The notes below the pieces were generated by a model. The model had not been told where the DNA came from and did no database searches. It saw only the letters and a list, made by a program, of their open reading frames with translations. From positions 124,001-188,000 of the forward strand of contig WOGZ01000028.1 in assembly GCA_009733775.1 (NCBI GenBank): 64,000 bases of DNA, given 5' to 3'. Within the stretch, counting starts at the first letter, position 1. Every line of letters begins with the position of its first letter. The translations under genes and the position numbers were made by a program. Below, piece by piece: positions 27,524 through 41,149 of the stretch. Origin of the DNA: Alectoria sarmentosa. Taxonomy: Eukaryota; Ascomycota; Lecanoromycetes; Lecanorales; Parmeliaceae.

Positions 27524-27778
27524 ATGATCGAAATGAAAATCGTTATTATTTTTAAAATAAATTTTGATTTGAGAAATTTCGAATTCGGGGTCGAAAAGTC
27601 GAGATTAGATTTTAACGTATCATTTATAATAAAATTCAAATTAATAAATGTTAACAAAACTTGCGAGATTTATCATAAAATAAATTACATTATTCACGAT
27701 TGTGGGATTATAACGAATCTTAAACTCTTTAAAAAGATCAAATTCTTTTTATTAAAAAATAAATCATTTATATTATAA
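27524..27778 (+). pseudogene. LINE ORF1 remnant with decayed CCHC zinc knuckle
   Basis: The open frame contains C-x2-Y-x4-Y-x4-C (27662-27703): the first and last Cys are kept, and the second Cys and the His have become Tyr. TGT-to-TAT and CAT-to-TAT are both RIP-type changes. Upstream (26400-27500) the plus frames are rich in Lys, Arg and Glu, as in the nucleic-acid-binding ORF1 proteins of LINEs. Confidence 0.7.
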
Positions 27779-29199
27779 TTATAATGATATATAAAATAAA
27801 AATCATTTCATTAAATGTTCGTTTTGTTTTGAATTTAACACGATTTAAAAACATATATAATATGATGTAAAATCATAACGTGAACGTTTTGTTTTTATAA
27901 GAAATCAATTTATTCGTCGAATTCGCGAAACATTATAAAAACTTATTTTCGCAAATACACATTGTTATTCATATTATAAATCATAATGAAATTATCATTA
28001 TAATTAATGTCAAAATTATAATATAAACGTTTAATGATGATTCGAATTATATTCTTTACATCAATAACGACGATCGCATTTTGATATATGAAATTTTATA
28101 TCAAGGTTATTCGCTCAACGTGACATTTGTTTATAATTCGATTTAAAACATCAAACGTTTAATTTGATTTTAAAAAAAAAATAAAACATTTTGACGCAAT
28201 TCGATTTTTTCGCTTTACGACGTAATAAAAAAAAATTGAAATTTAACATTATCAATGATGAATAAAGTTTCATAAATATCTTCGCGAACTTTTCAATTAT
28301 AAAAATTTTCGGAATTATTAACACAATTTGAAAGAAATAACATATATGAATTAATGAATAATTAAAAAATTAAAAACCTTAATTTGATAATCTTCACATA
28401 TTATATCAACGATATTTTATGCTTAAAAATTGATAAAATATATGTTAAAAAAAATGATTAAATGAATTCGAAAGATGAGATATTATATTAAATAAACTTT
28501 TTATCAATTATAAAACGATTATAATTATAATCAAATTAATTTTTACGATTGTTAAAAATTCGAGAAAATAACGATTATTTTTTATAATTTTATAAAAAAA
28601 AAAAATGCGAGAATCTTATTTATAAACCTTGAAAACGTTTTTGAAATTAATCTCTTTAAAAGAATAAAACATATATATATTATTGATGATTTAATCTTTG
28701 AAAGACATCGATAAAAGCGATAAACGAATTAATAACAAATTAAAATTTAATTTATGACGTAAAAGATTGATGTATTAAAAGAAAAGAAATTTATATAAAG
28801 TGAATTCCGAATTAAAAACGAAATTATTAATTATTAAAACGCGAAAAAAACATTTCACGAACGTTTTCAATAAAAATTATATATATAATGTAATAACGAA
28901 ACATTTTATATTTAATAAAAAATTAACGAAATGATTCTTTTTTAAAACACGAAAAATAAATTATAATTTCATTAAAACATTAAAAGATAATAACGATATA
29001 ATATATTCAAATTCAAAAAATATTTTCAAAATAATAACGAATTATTATCAAAATCTTTATGATATTAAAACCTTCGACGAGAAAATTAAAGAACAAATAT
29101 TGAATTATATCACGAAAAAAATATCGTTAAAAACGATATCAAGATTGAAAAAATCGATATCGTTATAAAAAATTGAAATCGTTATTCGTCGAGCGACAT

Positions 29200-30400
29200 T
29201 AAAATCGTCATTTAAAAAAAACGATTTATTCAACGAATATTATAAAACATTTATATGATATAAAAAATAAAAGAACGATTTTTTAACAATCGTGTAAACG
29301 TTGATGAAATTTTTTAATGAAATTTAGAATAAAAAAACGTTATTAAAACGTTAAATGAATAATATTTTCATTTTTTATTCAAAAATAAAAGAAAATAAAC
29401 GAATATTCGAAATTATCGCTTTTTATTTATAATAAACGTGAATTATAAATTATTTATAAATATATTAATATAAAGATTAATCGCGACTTTAAAAAAAGTT
29501 ATTAATTTATAATAATCAATCTTTTTATTTAAAAGATTTATTGATAATAATGTTAAAATTATTCAAAATTTGATAATTAAATATAAGATCATCATAAAAT
29601 TCGCGAAATGAAAATCGAGATTAATAATCATCTTTTTGAATCAAAAAAAGATATATAATAAAATTAATCATAAATTCTTTTTTACGATATTGATTAAATT
29701 TGAGATATCAAAAAAATACATTTTTTGAATTCGTCTTCTTTATCGAAACGCAAAGATCAAAATGTTTATTAATAATTATTTTGAAAAAATCTTATAAATT
29801 CGATATAATATACGTTAAAAAGATTTATTAAATTATATTCTCTTTATAATCATTATCGAAGATCTTATATATTATATAATCTTAAATTTAATTATATCGA
29901 AAATCAAAATGAATATCGTGCAATTGAAAATAATTATGTATATGAATGATACAATAATCATTATTTAAACGTAAATCGAAATCGACGCGTTAATAACGAT
30001 TTTCGAGATTTATTATAAGATTATAAACGTCAAAATCAATTGAACAAAGTTATATATCTTACATATTAAAAAGGTAATTCGAATTCGATTTAAAAACGTC
30101 AAAAAAGTTTTTTTGAATAATTTTTATAAACATTTAAATATCTTTATTAACATCATAATAAGATATCAATTTAATGTATTTTAAACGAAAATATTAATAA
30201 AGATTAAGACATCGATAAGAATATAAGCGCGATATCATTTATCGATAAAAGATAAAATCATGATTATTAACATTTTTATGATGTCTCTTTTTAAATACGC
30301 TTTTCGTTTTTTGAAAATGTTGATTAAAATTAAAAATGAATTGAATAAAAAATATTATAAATTGATATAAAATAATATAATTCGAAATATAATTCGAAAT
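29200..30400 (+). pseudogene. LINE reverse transcriptase remnant
   Basis: Read through stops and one or two frame changes, the conserved blocks occur in the right order: EYYKTF, NYRFLFIINVNYKL, SIFLFKRFIDNN-like, NQKKIYNKINHKFFFTIL, LLYRNAKINMF, YMNDTIIII. The thumb-side segment LSIKDKIMIINIFMMSLFKYAFRF comes last. Catalytic Val/Ala-Asp has become Met-Asn, so the enzyme is dead. Confidence 0.82.
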
Positions 30401-32166
30401 TTATATTTTTGTTATTTTATAAATAAGAATGAAATTGAAAATATTAATTTGCATTTTATTATAAACGTCAACACGATAATTATAATTAATAAAGTTATTA
30501 ACGATTTTAATGTTATATGAATTCAATTCGCAAAAGATGTTTTTATAATGTGCGTCAAATTTGAAAATATAAGTTCAATATACGTTATAATAATAATTAA
30601 TTTATAATTGTTACACTTTACACGTTAAATTAATCATATTTTAAAATCTTTATAATTATTATAATAAAATTGAAAAAAAATATAAAATAAAATAAAAATA
30701 ATATATTTTCGTTTTTCATCAACAATAACGAAATTATTAATCATTTTCGTATAATATCACATATGTTTAAAAAAGAATTTAGGTTTCGATAATGTTAAAA
30801 AGTTTAATTTAATAATGTAAATGAATTTGTGAAAACGCGACGCTCGGGTGTTTGACGATATTTGAAATTTAATACGTTAATAATTTATAATTTTTTTTGA
30901 TTTTATCGATTTCTTTTTAATATTTATAATACAAAATGCGATATAACGATTAATCTTAAATTATGTTTTTGAAATATGACATTTTATATTTTCAAAATAA
31001 AAACATTCTTAATATCTCGATTAAAATCAAAAAAAAGAATACTTTATAAAAAATGCAAATTGATCGATCTTTTTTAAAAACATCAATTTTCGTCAAATTT
31101 ATCGTTATTTATTTGATAATAAACTTCGAAACATTAATTTTAATAAAAAAATTCAAAAATTAATATTCGCATTTCGAAATAAATTCGATAAATCATTCAT
31201 CGAAAAAAAAGAAAGATATAAACGACGATTTATAATAAATTTAAAACTTCGAGAATTGAGGATTTATTGTGAAGATTTTTATATAAAAAAATACACATAA
31301 AATCGAATATGATTTGAATTTCGTATTCACAATAGCGATGTTTTATATATAACGTGAATCAATTCTCTTTATATATTTGAATAAAATATATTATCTTAAA
31401 GGTTATTTGAGAGAAATTTGAATCGATTTGATTCTTTTTTTTCAAATTATTTATATTCGAGATTCGAACAATTAATAAAATGATCGTTTTTATGATTCTC
31501 AATCCGAATTTGAAGAATATTTTTAAACGACGATGAAATATTTTTTATTAAACGATTATATGAATTTTATGAAAATATTACCTTTCTTATAATTTCGGGA
31601 AATCGATCAAATATTAAAATTTAATAATTGCTCGAAATTATTATAAAATGTTGATTCGAAAACATATTTTTACGAATCGTATTTTTTATATTTACGAAAG
31701 ATATCGAAATAAGAATTATAATTTCGAGATTTTTAAAAAGTTGTGAGAGAAATTTCCTCAATCATTGAAAATTCGAAAAAATTTCATATATCTTATCGAT
31801 CATGAAAATAATATTTACGATAATGATGTGAAATACGATATAAAGTTTAACGACGTAAAAGATTTCAACGAAATGATTCAAAGCGATTTGAACGAAATTA
31901 ATGATATAAATGAAATGATTAAGCGTGTTTTGATATTTAATAAAATTTGATGATTTGAGGTTTCTCTAAATAAATGAGACGGTTTTTATTATTTAATAAA
32001 TCGATTAAATTTCGCTCTCTCAAAATAGGGTTTAATGCATAATTATCCCGAAAAACAACGAGGCGGAGCGACTTATAAGTTCGATTTCTTATAAATTTCG
32101 TTGATGAAGTATCTTCGTTCAAAAGAACTTATATAGTCTTAATAAAATAAACAACTTATAAATCAA

Positions 32167-32182
32167 ATAAAATAAACATTTT
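32167..32182. repeat. LINE target-site duplication (right), 16 bp
   Basis: ATAAAATAAACATTTT, identical to 25707-25722. Confidence 0.9.
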
Positions 32183-33888
32183 AAAATGTTATAATAACCT
32201 CTTTATGCGCGAGCTCGTGCGTATCAAATTCAAATTTCATATATATATAAAAATGTTATTGTTGAGAATCTCATTTCGTTTTCGAATAATAATAATGATT
32301 ATTTATTTTATAACACATCTTCGTTATCATTTGTTTCGCGAAATAAAAAACGCATTATTAAATGAATTAAAAACCGTCAAATTTTTAAAATGCTCAAATT
32401 AAAAATTGAATTATGATATATTTAAATTTATGTGCATTTTTGTGTGCATCTTTATGTGTCATTATAATAATTTATTTATTATTGTGTTACGATTTCGATA
32501 TATGCGATAACAAATTATGCTAAAACTTTACTTTGTTAAATAACGATCATAATATAAAAAACATAATATGAAATATGATTTGAGAGATTTTTTGTTGATA
32601 ACATTATGTTGAAAACGATATATGATATTAAATTTACGTTATCAAATTTGCGTTATCTATGAGATATAATATATGAGATACGAAATTAAAACGTTTATTA
32701 TATTTTTAAATATTTTATATAACAAGCAAATAGCAATAAAAACAAATAATCAAAACATCTTTATCGCGCTTATAACAATAAATTCAAATTATCATTCGTT
32801 ATGAATTTTATGATTGTGAAAATGATCATCTTCGTTGAAAACGATATTTTCGCGTTTTTTTACATTATAATTGCGCTGATAAAGCGTAGATATTATTTTA
32901 ACATTTGAAAATGTCGTATAAATCGTTTCGAGCATTTTGAGTTGCTTTAATATCGATTTAATATCGATTTAATATTAATTAACATTTTAATATACGTTAA
33001 GATTTATGATATAATTTTGTCACGAAGCATATCTAAAATTTATCGTTTTAAACCAACATAAACTGCTTCTTTTTTTTTCAAATCATCATATTAACATTTT
33101 CACATTTACGTCTATATTTCAAATGAAACAAAAATTACATATTATTATTATGATGTTATCGCTTTACGAGCGCATATTTGAACATCAAATTTTTAATTTG
33201 AAAATGAATATAATTTTCTTCTCCGCTTTCTTCTCCGCTTCGAAAAAAACAAAATATAACATTTTTGAATTTGCATTATTATCAAATGGCACGATTTATA
33301 CACATTTGATATAATTAACATTAAAATCATAAAATCGCGATTTTAATAACAGACAACGACATAAAATCAAAAAACGTAATTTTATTTGAGATGTTGAAAA
33401 TGTAATATCAAAAAAGATTTATGCGTATAACGTTCGCGTTTACAATATACAACGAGCAATATTACGATGAAACGTGATATGTCTTTAAATAAACAAAGCG
33501 TTAAAAAATTGCAAAAACGTTCAAAACATTTAATATAATAATAAAAAAAAGATAAATCTTAATATAAAAGAAAAAGAGCGAAAACAAAGCTGACCTTCAA
33601 AAGCAATTCGACATTATAAATATAATAATGAAAACTACTTTAATAATCTGTTTTTAATCATTCTTTCGTGAAAAAAAAACGCGATATCAGATACGAATGA
33701 TCGCTTGCAATTATTACGCTATAAATAATTAAATCGTGTTAAAAACTTACTTAAAGCGCGATTTATAAATAAGGTTTATAATGTGATTAATAAATTGAAT
33801 TATCGCTTGCAATTATTACGTGATGAATAATTAAATCGTGTCAAAAATTTATTCAAAGTGCGATTTATAAACAAAACTCATAACGCTG
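32183..33888. other. AT-rich unassigned sequence between LINE copy 2 and the copia element
   Basis: It continues the unassigned block that the LINE split at 25722. Open frames of 60-70 codons (32205-32402 and 33123-33314, plus) have no recognisable domain. The last 190 bp are a tandem duplication (separate entry). Confidence 0.6.
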
Positions 33889-33893
33889 ACCTT
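33701..33893. repeat. Tandem duplication, 102-bp period, two copies
   Basis: TCGCTTGCAATTATTACG starts at 33701 and again at 33803, and both copies run on to GCGATTTATAAA. The end of the second copy reads CATAACGCTGACC where the first reads TATAATGTGATTA. Most of these differences are C-to-T, as if the first copy was mutated harder. A third GCGCGATTTATAAA occurs at about 42698. The copia element landed in the end of copy 2. Confidence 0.75.
33889..33893. repeat. Target-site duplication ACCTT (left)
   Basis: It precedes the 5' LTR of the copia element and is repeated at 41491-41495. Confidence 0.9.
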
Positions 33894-34028
33894 TGTTGAA
33901 ATTCGGGTCACGTGACGCCAAGCCTTAACGGTTACGTGCGCAAATTAATGCGCTCGTACATAAATCGCTCTTTCTTTCGTAATACTCTTAAAATAATACA
34001 ATTAAATGTTTTATTTCATATTTTGATA
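33894..34028 (+). repeat. 5' LTR of copia element E (135 bp)
   Basis: It begins TGTTGAAATTCGGGTCACGT and ends TTTTGATA, where the 3' copy has TTTTGACA. The alignment with 41356-41490 is full length and equal in size. Differences are mainly C/T and G/A. Confidence 0.93.
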
Positions 34029-34040
34029 GGTTATAAATTC
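34029..34040 (+). promoter_or_regulatory. Primer-binding site, half-tRNA (initiator Met) type
   Basis: GGTTATAAATTC follows the LTR directly. It equals GGTTATGAGCCC, the reverse complement of the anticodon arm of eukaryotic initiator tRNA-Met, except for four transitions of RIP type. Priming from an internal tRNA fragment is known for some Ty1/copia elements, which fits the pol order here. Confidence 0.65.
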
Positions 34041-35191
34041 GGATTTGTATCGGTATTGTTATAGCATAACTTATTTATTATTCATTATAACTGAGATTAT
34101 CTTTAAACATTTCTATATTCATCGCAATAAAAATATCAATTATAAAAATCATTACATTTATATAACGCAATTTTTTTGATATAAACAATGTTCGTTATAA
34201 AATGATTATTTGAATCGAAATGATTATAATTCGTTTATCACGAAAATAAGAGATAAAGCGTAAGAGAAAATAACGTTAAAAGATTAACAACATCGATAAC
34301 GTTTCTTTTAAATGTTAATAGCGCTCTTTAAAAATCAATATCGTTTTTTCAAACATTAAAACATTATTAATATTCGCGCCGCTCTCATTAATGATTCGCA
34401 TCGCTTTCATTTTCATTCGAAATAAAATAAAACGATCAAAGCGATTCGAGATATATCGCAATTAATCATGATATATCGATATTGCTTTACGATCGTGATT
34501 ATGTGATCATTAGATTTTTAAAACATATTAATTTTCTTACGTGAAACACATTAAAAACGAAAAACGATATATTATCGTTTATATATCGTTTTATCAAAGA
34601 AACGAATAACGATAATTATATTTAAGAATTTAAATACAAAATATTCGCAATAAAGATTAAAAAATCAAAGATAAATAAGATTAAAAATTAATTAAAAAGA
34701 AATTATTTTTATCTCGTATGTTTAACATATCAAAATCAAAACATAAAGAAAAAAAACCTTTTATTTTGAAAATTAAAGAGAAAAAAATCTTTATTATAAA
34801 ACGATTTAACGATAATGATATTGCACTCGAACGCTTTAAGCGAGCGAAACGAAATTATTAATTTTATTTTCGATTTCGAAACCTTATTATTCTCTTTTCA
34901 AAGCCTTTTAATTATCAAAACGATTAATATAATTTAAATAACGTATTTTTTATAAGTTCGCTGCGATTTATAAAATCAAATAATTTTTTTTCAAAATAAC
35001 ATTTTTATATCTTTATACTTTTTTCAAAATTTATCAAATTTATCGTTTTTTTAAACATCGTCGAATATTTTTTCGATTGCGACGCAAAAACTTTTCGCAA
35101 ACGAAAATCTAAATTATATCAAATCAATTTCAAAATTCAATAAAATTTTTCTTATACTCTTAAAATCTTATAAATTTTTAAACATTTTTTA

Positions 35192-35236
35192 AATAATGAT
35201 AATAATAATAATAACGATAACGATAACGATAACGAC
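35192..35236 (+). repeat. (AAT)n/(AACGAT)n simple repeat in the copia Gag region
   Basis: A run of AATAATAATAATAA is followed by ACGATA repeats. It lies within the Gag-coding half of element E. Confidence 0.75.
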
Positions 35237-37689
35237 TTTATTTCAAGTTTTTACGTTGATTTCATCTTTATCTCGAAATAATCAATTTTTAAATCATTAT
35301 CAAAACTTATCATAAACGAAAATCTTTTCGATTTTAAAACACGTTTAATTTCTTCGACGTCGCGTACCTCAATCATTTCTAAAAACCTTATATCATAAAT
35401 TAAATCTTTTTTTTTAAATCTTATTTAATCGCAAGTTATTCTCTCGAGCATAAATAACGCAAATTTAAACTTCGCGAACTTTTAAATTTTAAAATTTAAA
35501 TTAATTCTCTTTAAACATTATATTCGAACATTTTAAAATCAAATTTTCGATTTTTTTAAATCAATTTGAAAAAATTGAAATGTTCATAAAAATTATTAAT
35601 CACATTAAATGAAAACGTTAAATGCAAGATTTTTTAAATTTAATTAAATTATAATATTAAATCGAAATCGATACGATCATGTTTATCAAAAATCTTATCA
35701 TTAAAACAAAAAACGCTTTGAATAATCGTTCAATCGTCGAAATAAAATTTGTTATCATTAAAATTGATATCTCAATTTAAATCGAAGCGCATAATAAAAT
35801 TTATACGATGATAAAAATTCGTTATGAAGATAATTTTCGAAATAAAATCGAATATCACATTAATGTTTTTAATGTTTAAAAAAATTTCGAAAAATATAAA
35901 TTTCGAGATTTTGATATTTTTAACTTTATTATTTTTAAATTAAAATCTTTTATTTTAATCATTTGCGAAAATAAATCGCAAAAATATATTAATATTTTTA
36001 TAAACGTTATTTGAAAATTCAAAAATTAATTCGATCGAGCGATTTTTCTTTTTAATGAAAATTAAAAAATTTATCATTTTTATAAAAGATTAAATTCTTA
36101 ATATAATGCGTATCGCGAGAATTATAATCAAATTTATAACGTTTATAATAAAAATCGTAAAATTAAATAAACGTTAAATTATACGATAATTTAATTTCTC
36201 AATATTATTATTAATTTATTCAATTTCACGCATTTAAAAACGCATATATTCATCATTATTATTAATAATTCTTTTGAATATATTCAATAATTCATATTTG
36301 TTTTTATTATCGTTGAAGATGTCGTCGAACATCGCATTCAAATGAACGTAAATTTCAATAATTTTCGCATTTATATTCAAATTTGCAAATATTATATTCA
36401 TTATAAAAAGAATTAACATAATATTAATAAATGCGATATACATAATAAACGCTTAAGTGAGAATAATATAAATAAAAAAGATCGCGAAGGCCGCGATAAT
36501 CATAATAATTATAATAATTATAATAATCATAATCGTGAAAATCGTAAAAAACGTGATCGAGAAAAAGAAAATTTCGAATTTAAATCAATTAAGAAATCAA
36601 AAAAATAATTTAATAATGTTGACGCAATTGTGACGATTATTCAATCAAAAATCGTTTATTATCTTATTATTTATATTGATTTTATCGTTTTTATTATCTT
36701 TATCGCTTTCGTCATTTTTAAATTAATTTTTAAACTTATCATAAATTTCAATATTTTAAATAAAAAGGTTTATAAAAATATCAAATTTAAAGTTGTCGAT
36801 AAAGCGTAAATTATTATTTTATTTATTATAATAACAATTTTTTTTTTTTAATTTCACGATTATGTTTACATTTAACACATAATTCACATCTTTTCGATCT
36901 TTAAAATCTTTAAATCTTTTTAATTTTCACGCTTTATGAATAATCTTATTAATAATCATATAATTATCGATTTCGAAAATATCGAATTTGAATATAAAAT
37001 GAATAATATCAAACGTATTTTAATTTTTCGAGACGTTTAATTCGTATTTAATTATGATTTTAATTTCATTTTTGAAAAACAATTAAAAAAATAAGGATTT
37101 TTTTTGATTTTTATTTTCGATGAAATTATCGTTAAAAAGTAACGTTTTTTTTTAAACGTATTTAAAATCGTTTATATGCGCTCGATATTTGAAGAGAAAT
37201 TCTCTTAATATTAATAATCATTAATAAAAAAATCTTCATTTATAATAAATCCTCAATTGAATTTATTTTTAATAATCAAAAATTTCAATTTTTATCGAAA
37301 TTTCAAATTAATAAAACAATTTTTCGCATATAATACGCATATTATAATCATTTAAACGTTCAAAATTTTAAAAAGTTGATTAAAATGTGCGTTGAAATGA
37401 ATTTCTTCATTTTATCTTTTGATAATGTTTGCGAATTATGTTTTATGATCAATATAAAAATAAAATCATATAAATAACACATTATTTTTAAAAAATAATA
37501 AAACGATCTGATTTATAACGATTTTCAGAATTTATTCGATATCTTTTGAAATGATTTTGAATAAATGATCATTTTTTTCGACGATAAAACCCTTCGATTT
37601 AACGTTTATTTATTATTCGATAAATCTAATTTAACAATTCTTATCGCGTTTAAAATGTTTTTTAATAATTCGAAACATAATAATAATAA

Positions 37690-37740
37690 ATATACTCGTT
37701 TTCACATTGATTATAATATTAAATTCGATAATTATCAAAT
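37690..37740 (+). pseudogene. Copia integrase core remnant
   Basis: The frame reads RFHIDYNIKFDNYQ. Copia integrases have [RH]-[TS]-D-[NY]-G-x-E-F here, the second catalytic Asp block. The visible changes (Thr to Ile, Gly to Asn, Glu to Lys) are each reachable by C-to-T or G-to-A. It sits upstream of the reverse transcriptase. Confidence 0.65.
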
Positions 37741-39172
37741 AAAAGTCTTTCGATTATTTAAAAATATTATTTAAAAAAAAAATCGTATTTAACAACTTTT
37801 AAATGAATAATAAATTCGAACATTTAAACGTTATTATTTAACGTAAAGCAAATGTTATATTTAAAAAAAACAAATTATCTCAAAAATATTGAATAAAATT
37901 CATTTAAATAATCAATATTTTTCGCAATATTCAATTTGTTATCGATCATGAAATTATTTCATTTAAAATTAATATTGAATTTTTTTTTGATATATTTCAT
38001 TTACGCATTATCGATCAAATCGATTATTATCAAATTATATTTCGTAATATTAATTAAAAGAAATATCAAGATCGCGTTATTAAAGAGCGTTTTTTAAAAT
38101 ATTAAAATAAAAATTATTATATGCTTTTAAATAACGATGAGATAATTATTATTTTTAATATTAATTAAATTAATAACGTCTCTTTTAAATTCATTTTTTT
38201 CGAATTAAACATTATTATCATCGAAAAACAAATTAACGTTTATCGCAATAAACGTAAATCTATTAAAAACGTTAAATATCAAAATCATTTATCTTTTTTT
38301 TCATTTATAATTTTAAAAGAGAAACGTCAAAAAAACACATAATTATCGAAAAAAAGATTAATGATTTATTTAATTTCATCTCAATTTCAAAAAAGATTTC
38401 GTCAAAAATCGTAATCGTTTTAAACGCATTTGATTTAAAGTTTATAATTAAATAATTATTTAATACGCTCAATGATAAAAATGCAACTTTTTTATTCTTA
38501 TTTATATCGATAATCAAATTTATTATTCGCTTTATAATCAATAAAGCTTTTAAATTTATTTTCATTATAAAATTATTCGAAATCACGAAATTATATCGAA
38601 ATCTTATTTCGAATTTTTTCGTTTTATTAACAAAAGCCGCTTTTATTGAATTTTATAAATCTCGAAATTTCAAAAAAATCATGACGAATTTTTATCGCAA
38701 AATGCATTAATAAATGATTATATAAGATAAAATCGATTTTTTTATCATTAATAACATTTAAATTTTGATAAATTTATTTTCGAATGCGCGTGTTTTGAAA
38801 AACAAATGAATTTATAAAATCAAAAAAGATTTTATTAATAAAATCGTACGACACAAAGCTCGTTAAATGATTCGTGATTTTAAATAATAAAAAAAAATTG
38901 ATTTTAACGAAATTTTCATCTCGATAATCAAATTTATAAATTATAAAGTCATTTTCGTTTTTGCGATAATTTTAAATTGAGAACTTAAATAAATAAACGT
39001 TAAAATCGCCTTTTTATATGACGATATCAAAAAAATAATTTATATAATATAATTTATGAGATTTGAAATCAAAAATAAAGAAAATAAGGTTTATAAACTT
39101 ATAAAAACGTTATACGATTTAAAATAATCTTTTAAAATATAATATAATATTTTTATTACATATTTTAAAAAA

Positions 39173-39403
39173 TTGAATTTCGAATTTATCGTTGTTAATT
39201 TTTCGATATTCATTAATAACATTATCATCGTAATTATTTATATAAATGATATTTTATTTACGAATTTCGATAAAGTCGATATTCAAGCGATTAAAAATAA
39301 ACTTTATAAAAAATTTAAGATAATCGATCTGAATTTATGCATTTATTATTTCGATATAACGATCGTAAAAGATCGTATTAATCGCATTTTGCGTTTTGAA
39401 TAA
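39173..39403 (+). pseudogene. Copia reverse transcriptase remnant
   Basis: This 76-codon open stretch reads IYINDILFTNFDKVDIQAIK, then NKLYKKFKIIDLNLCIYY and a segment TIVKDRINRILRFE. It is the Ty1/copia block Y-V-D-D-[IL]-L...D..L...F.M.DLG...Y.LG, with Val-Asp turned to Ile-Asn. The catalytic pair is therefore damaged. It is the best preserved coding stretch of this element. Confidence 0.9.
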
Positions 39404-40685
39404 ACAATTTTTATCAAAAAGTTTTTATCGATTATGACATGATTGAATTCGCGATCATTTTAATTCTCATCATTAACAATAAATTTTATATCATCAAAAA
39501 TGATTTCGTGATTATTAAAAAATCTCGTTATATTTATTAATTTGTCGTCGATTTTTTTATATATACGATGTTAAATACGCATTTAAATATCATTTTCGCA
39601 ATTTCAATGATTTCTCGATACGATTTAAATTTTAATGTTTTTCATTAAAACGCAATCAAACGCATTTTTCCATACTTCAATTATATAAAAAATTAACAAT
39701 TTATGTTTCGAAACGATTTTAAATTTTTTGTAAATTATATCGATATTGATTAAATAAACGATTAAGATATTCGACGTTTCATTTTTAAATACGTTTTTGA
39801 TATAAATAATGCGATAATTAATTAATTTTTCAAACGATAATTCATAATAACGTTTTCAATTTATAAAATCGAATATATTAATCAAATTCAAATTATCAAA
39901 AAGACGATTTGATTGCGCGAATTTTTTAATTAATTTAATTTAAACGTTAAATGCTTTTAAATAATAATGATTTATTATAATAATTAAAACGTTATAACGT
40001 TAATTAAAAACCTTCAATTTCATGCTCATATTAAACATATTAACATTTAATATCATTATATACGAAAACAAATCATCGCCGAGAATATCGTCTTAAAATA
40101 TGTTTTTATCGATTAATAAATAATTAACGATTTTATTAAGACTCTCTTTAAAAACAAATTCGAAAAATTTCGTTAATTAATCGAATTGAAACATCGCTCA
40201 TAAATGATCTTTTACGTTAATTTTAAAAAAATTATTATTATAATTCTAATAAAATAATTATTATTCAATTTCAAAAAAATTATTATTATTTATAAAATCA
40301 ACTCAATGTCATTATTCAACAATTTCAAAAAAACGATTTCATTGATTTTCACATTTCGAATGATCGATCGAATTTATTCGCAAAATCTCAATTATTAATC
40401 TTAACGTTTTTTGCGAACAAACTTTTATTTATCAAAATTCAATCTAAAATTGATTTATCGTTATTGCATTTATAATCATAAACTTTGCGAATTTCTTTTC
40501 GAAAACCTTATATTTATGTGCGATTCAATTTTAAAAATTATATCATTATTAAAAATATCGTTATCGTCAAATTTGCTTAATTATTTACGAGAACTTTTTA
40601 ACAATATAATTTTAAATGTTTTCAAAAACTTCTAAACGCCATTATAATTATCATATTTATATTTTTAAACTTTATGCTTTTAAGC

Positions 40686-40689
40686 ATTA

Positions 40690-40720
<31 letters not shown>
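40686..40720. repeat. (ATT)n microsatellite
   Basis: About eleven ATT units in the 3' part of the copia element. Confidence 0.85.
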
Positions 40721-41149
40721 CGTAATGTATCGATCGCAACTTATATACACCTTATCAATCATTATTATTAAACATTAATATCTTGAAACGATTTTCATAA
40801 GCCTTGCGATCGATCGCATATATGCATATGCAATTCGAAATTTTTTTTTTAATCGAAACATTATCCTCACATATATTTTTCGATTATATATCGATCGATT
40901 TTTGATGTGTATCAGATGAACTGAAAATAAATTTGTCAAAAAACGGTTTTTCGTTAAAAAGTGAATTTTATTTTATGTGACATCGTGACGAATATGTTTA
41001 AAAGAATATAATCGTTTTCAGATTTCGACTTTTCTTCGAATTTTCATTGTTTTTATTCGATTTTAAATATCGCGAATTTCGAATTTCATATTTTGAAATT
41101 TGGGTGTCTTAAAGAATATAGAGGATGATAAAAAAATATGAAATAATTT

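Larger units (their letters stand above)
25723..32166 (+). mobile_element. Full-length LINE (non-LTR retrotransposon), RIP-inactivated, copy 2
   Basis: This is a 6.4-kb element bounded by a perfect 16-bp target duplication. Its order is 5' leader, ORF1 with a CCHC knuckle (about 27660-27703), then an ORF2 with reverse transcriptase (about 29200-30400). The reverse transcriptase shows NYRFLFIINVNYKLF near 29405, NQKKIYNKINHKF, and the catalytic box YMND (family Y/F-x-D-D) at 29939-29950, then LSIKDKIMIINIF downstream. This order fits the Tad/I-type fungal LINEs. The 3' end is AT-rich and has no clean poly-A. An endonuclease domain is expected between about 27.9 and 28.9 kb, but I could not verify its residues. 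Confidence 0.88.
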
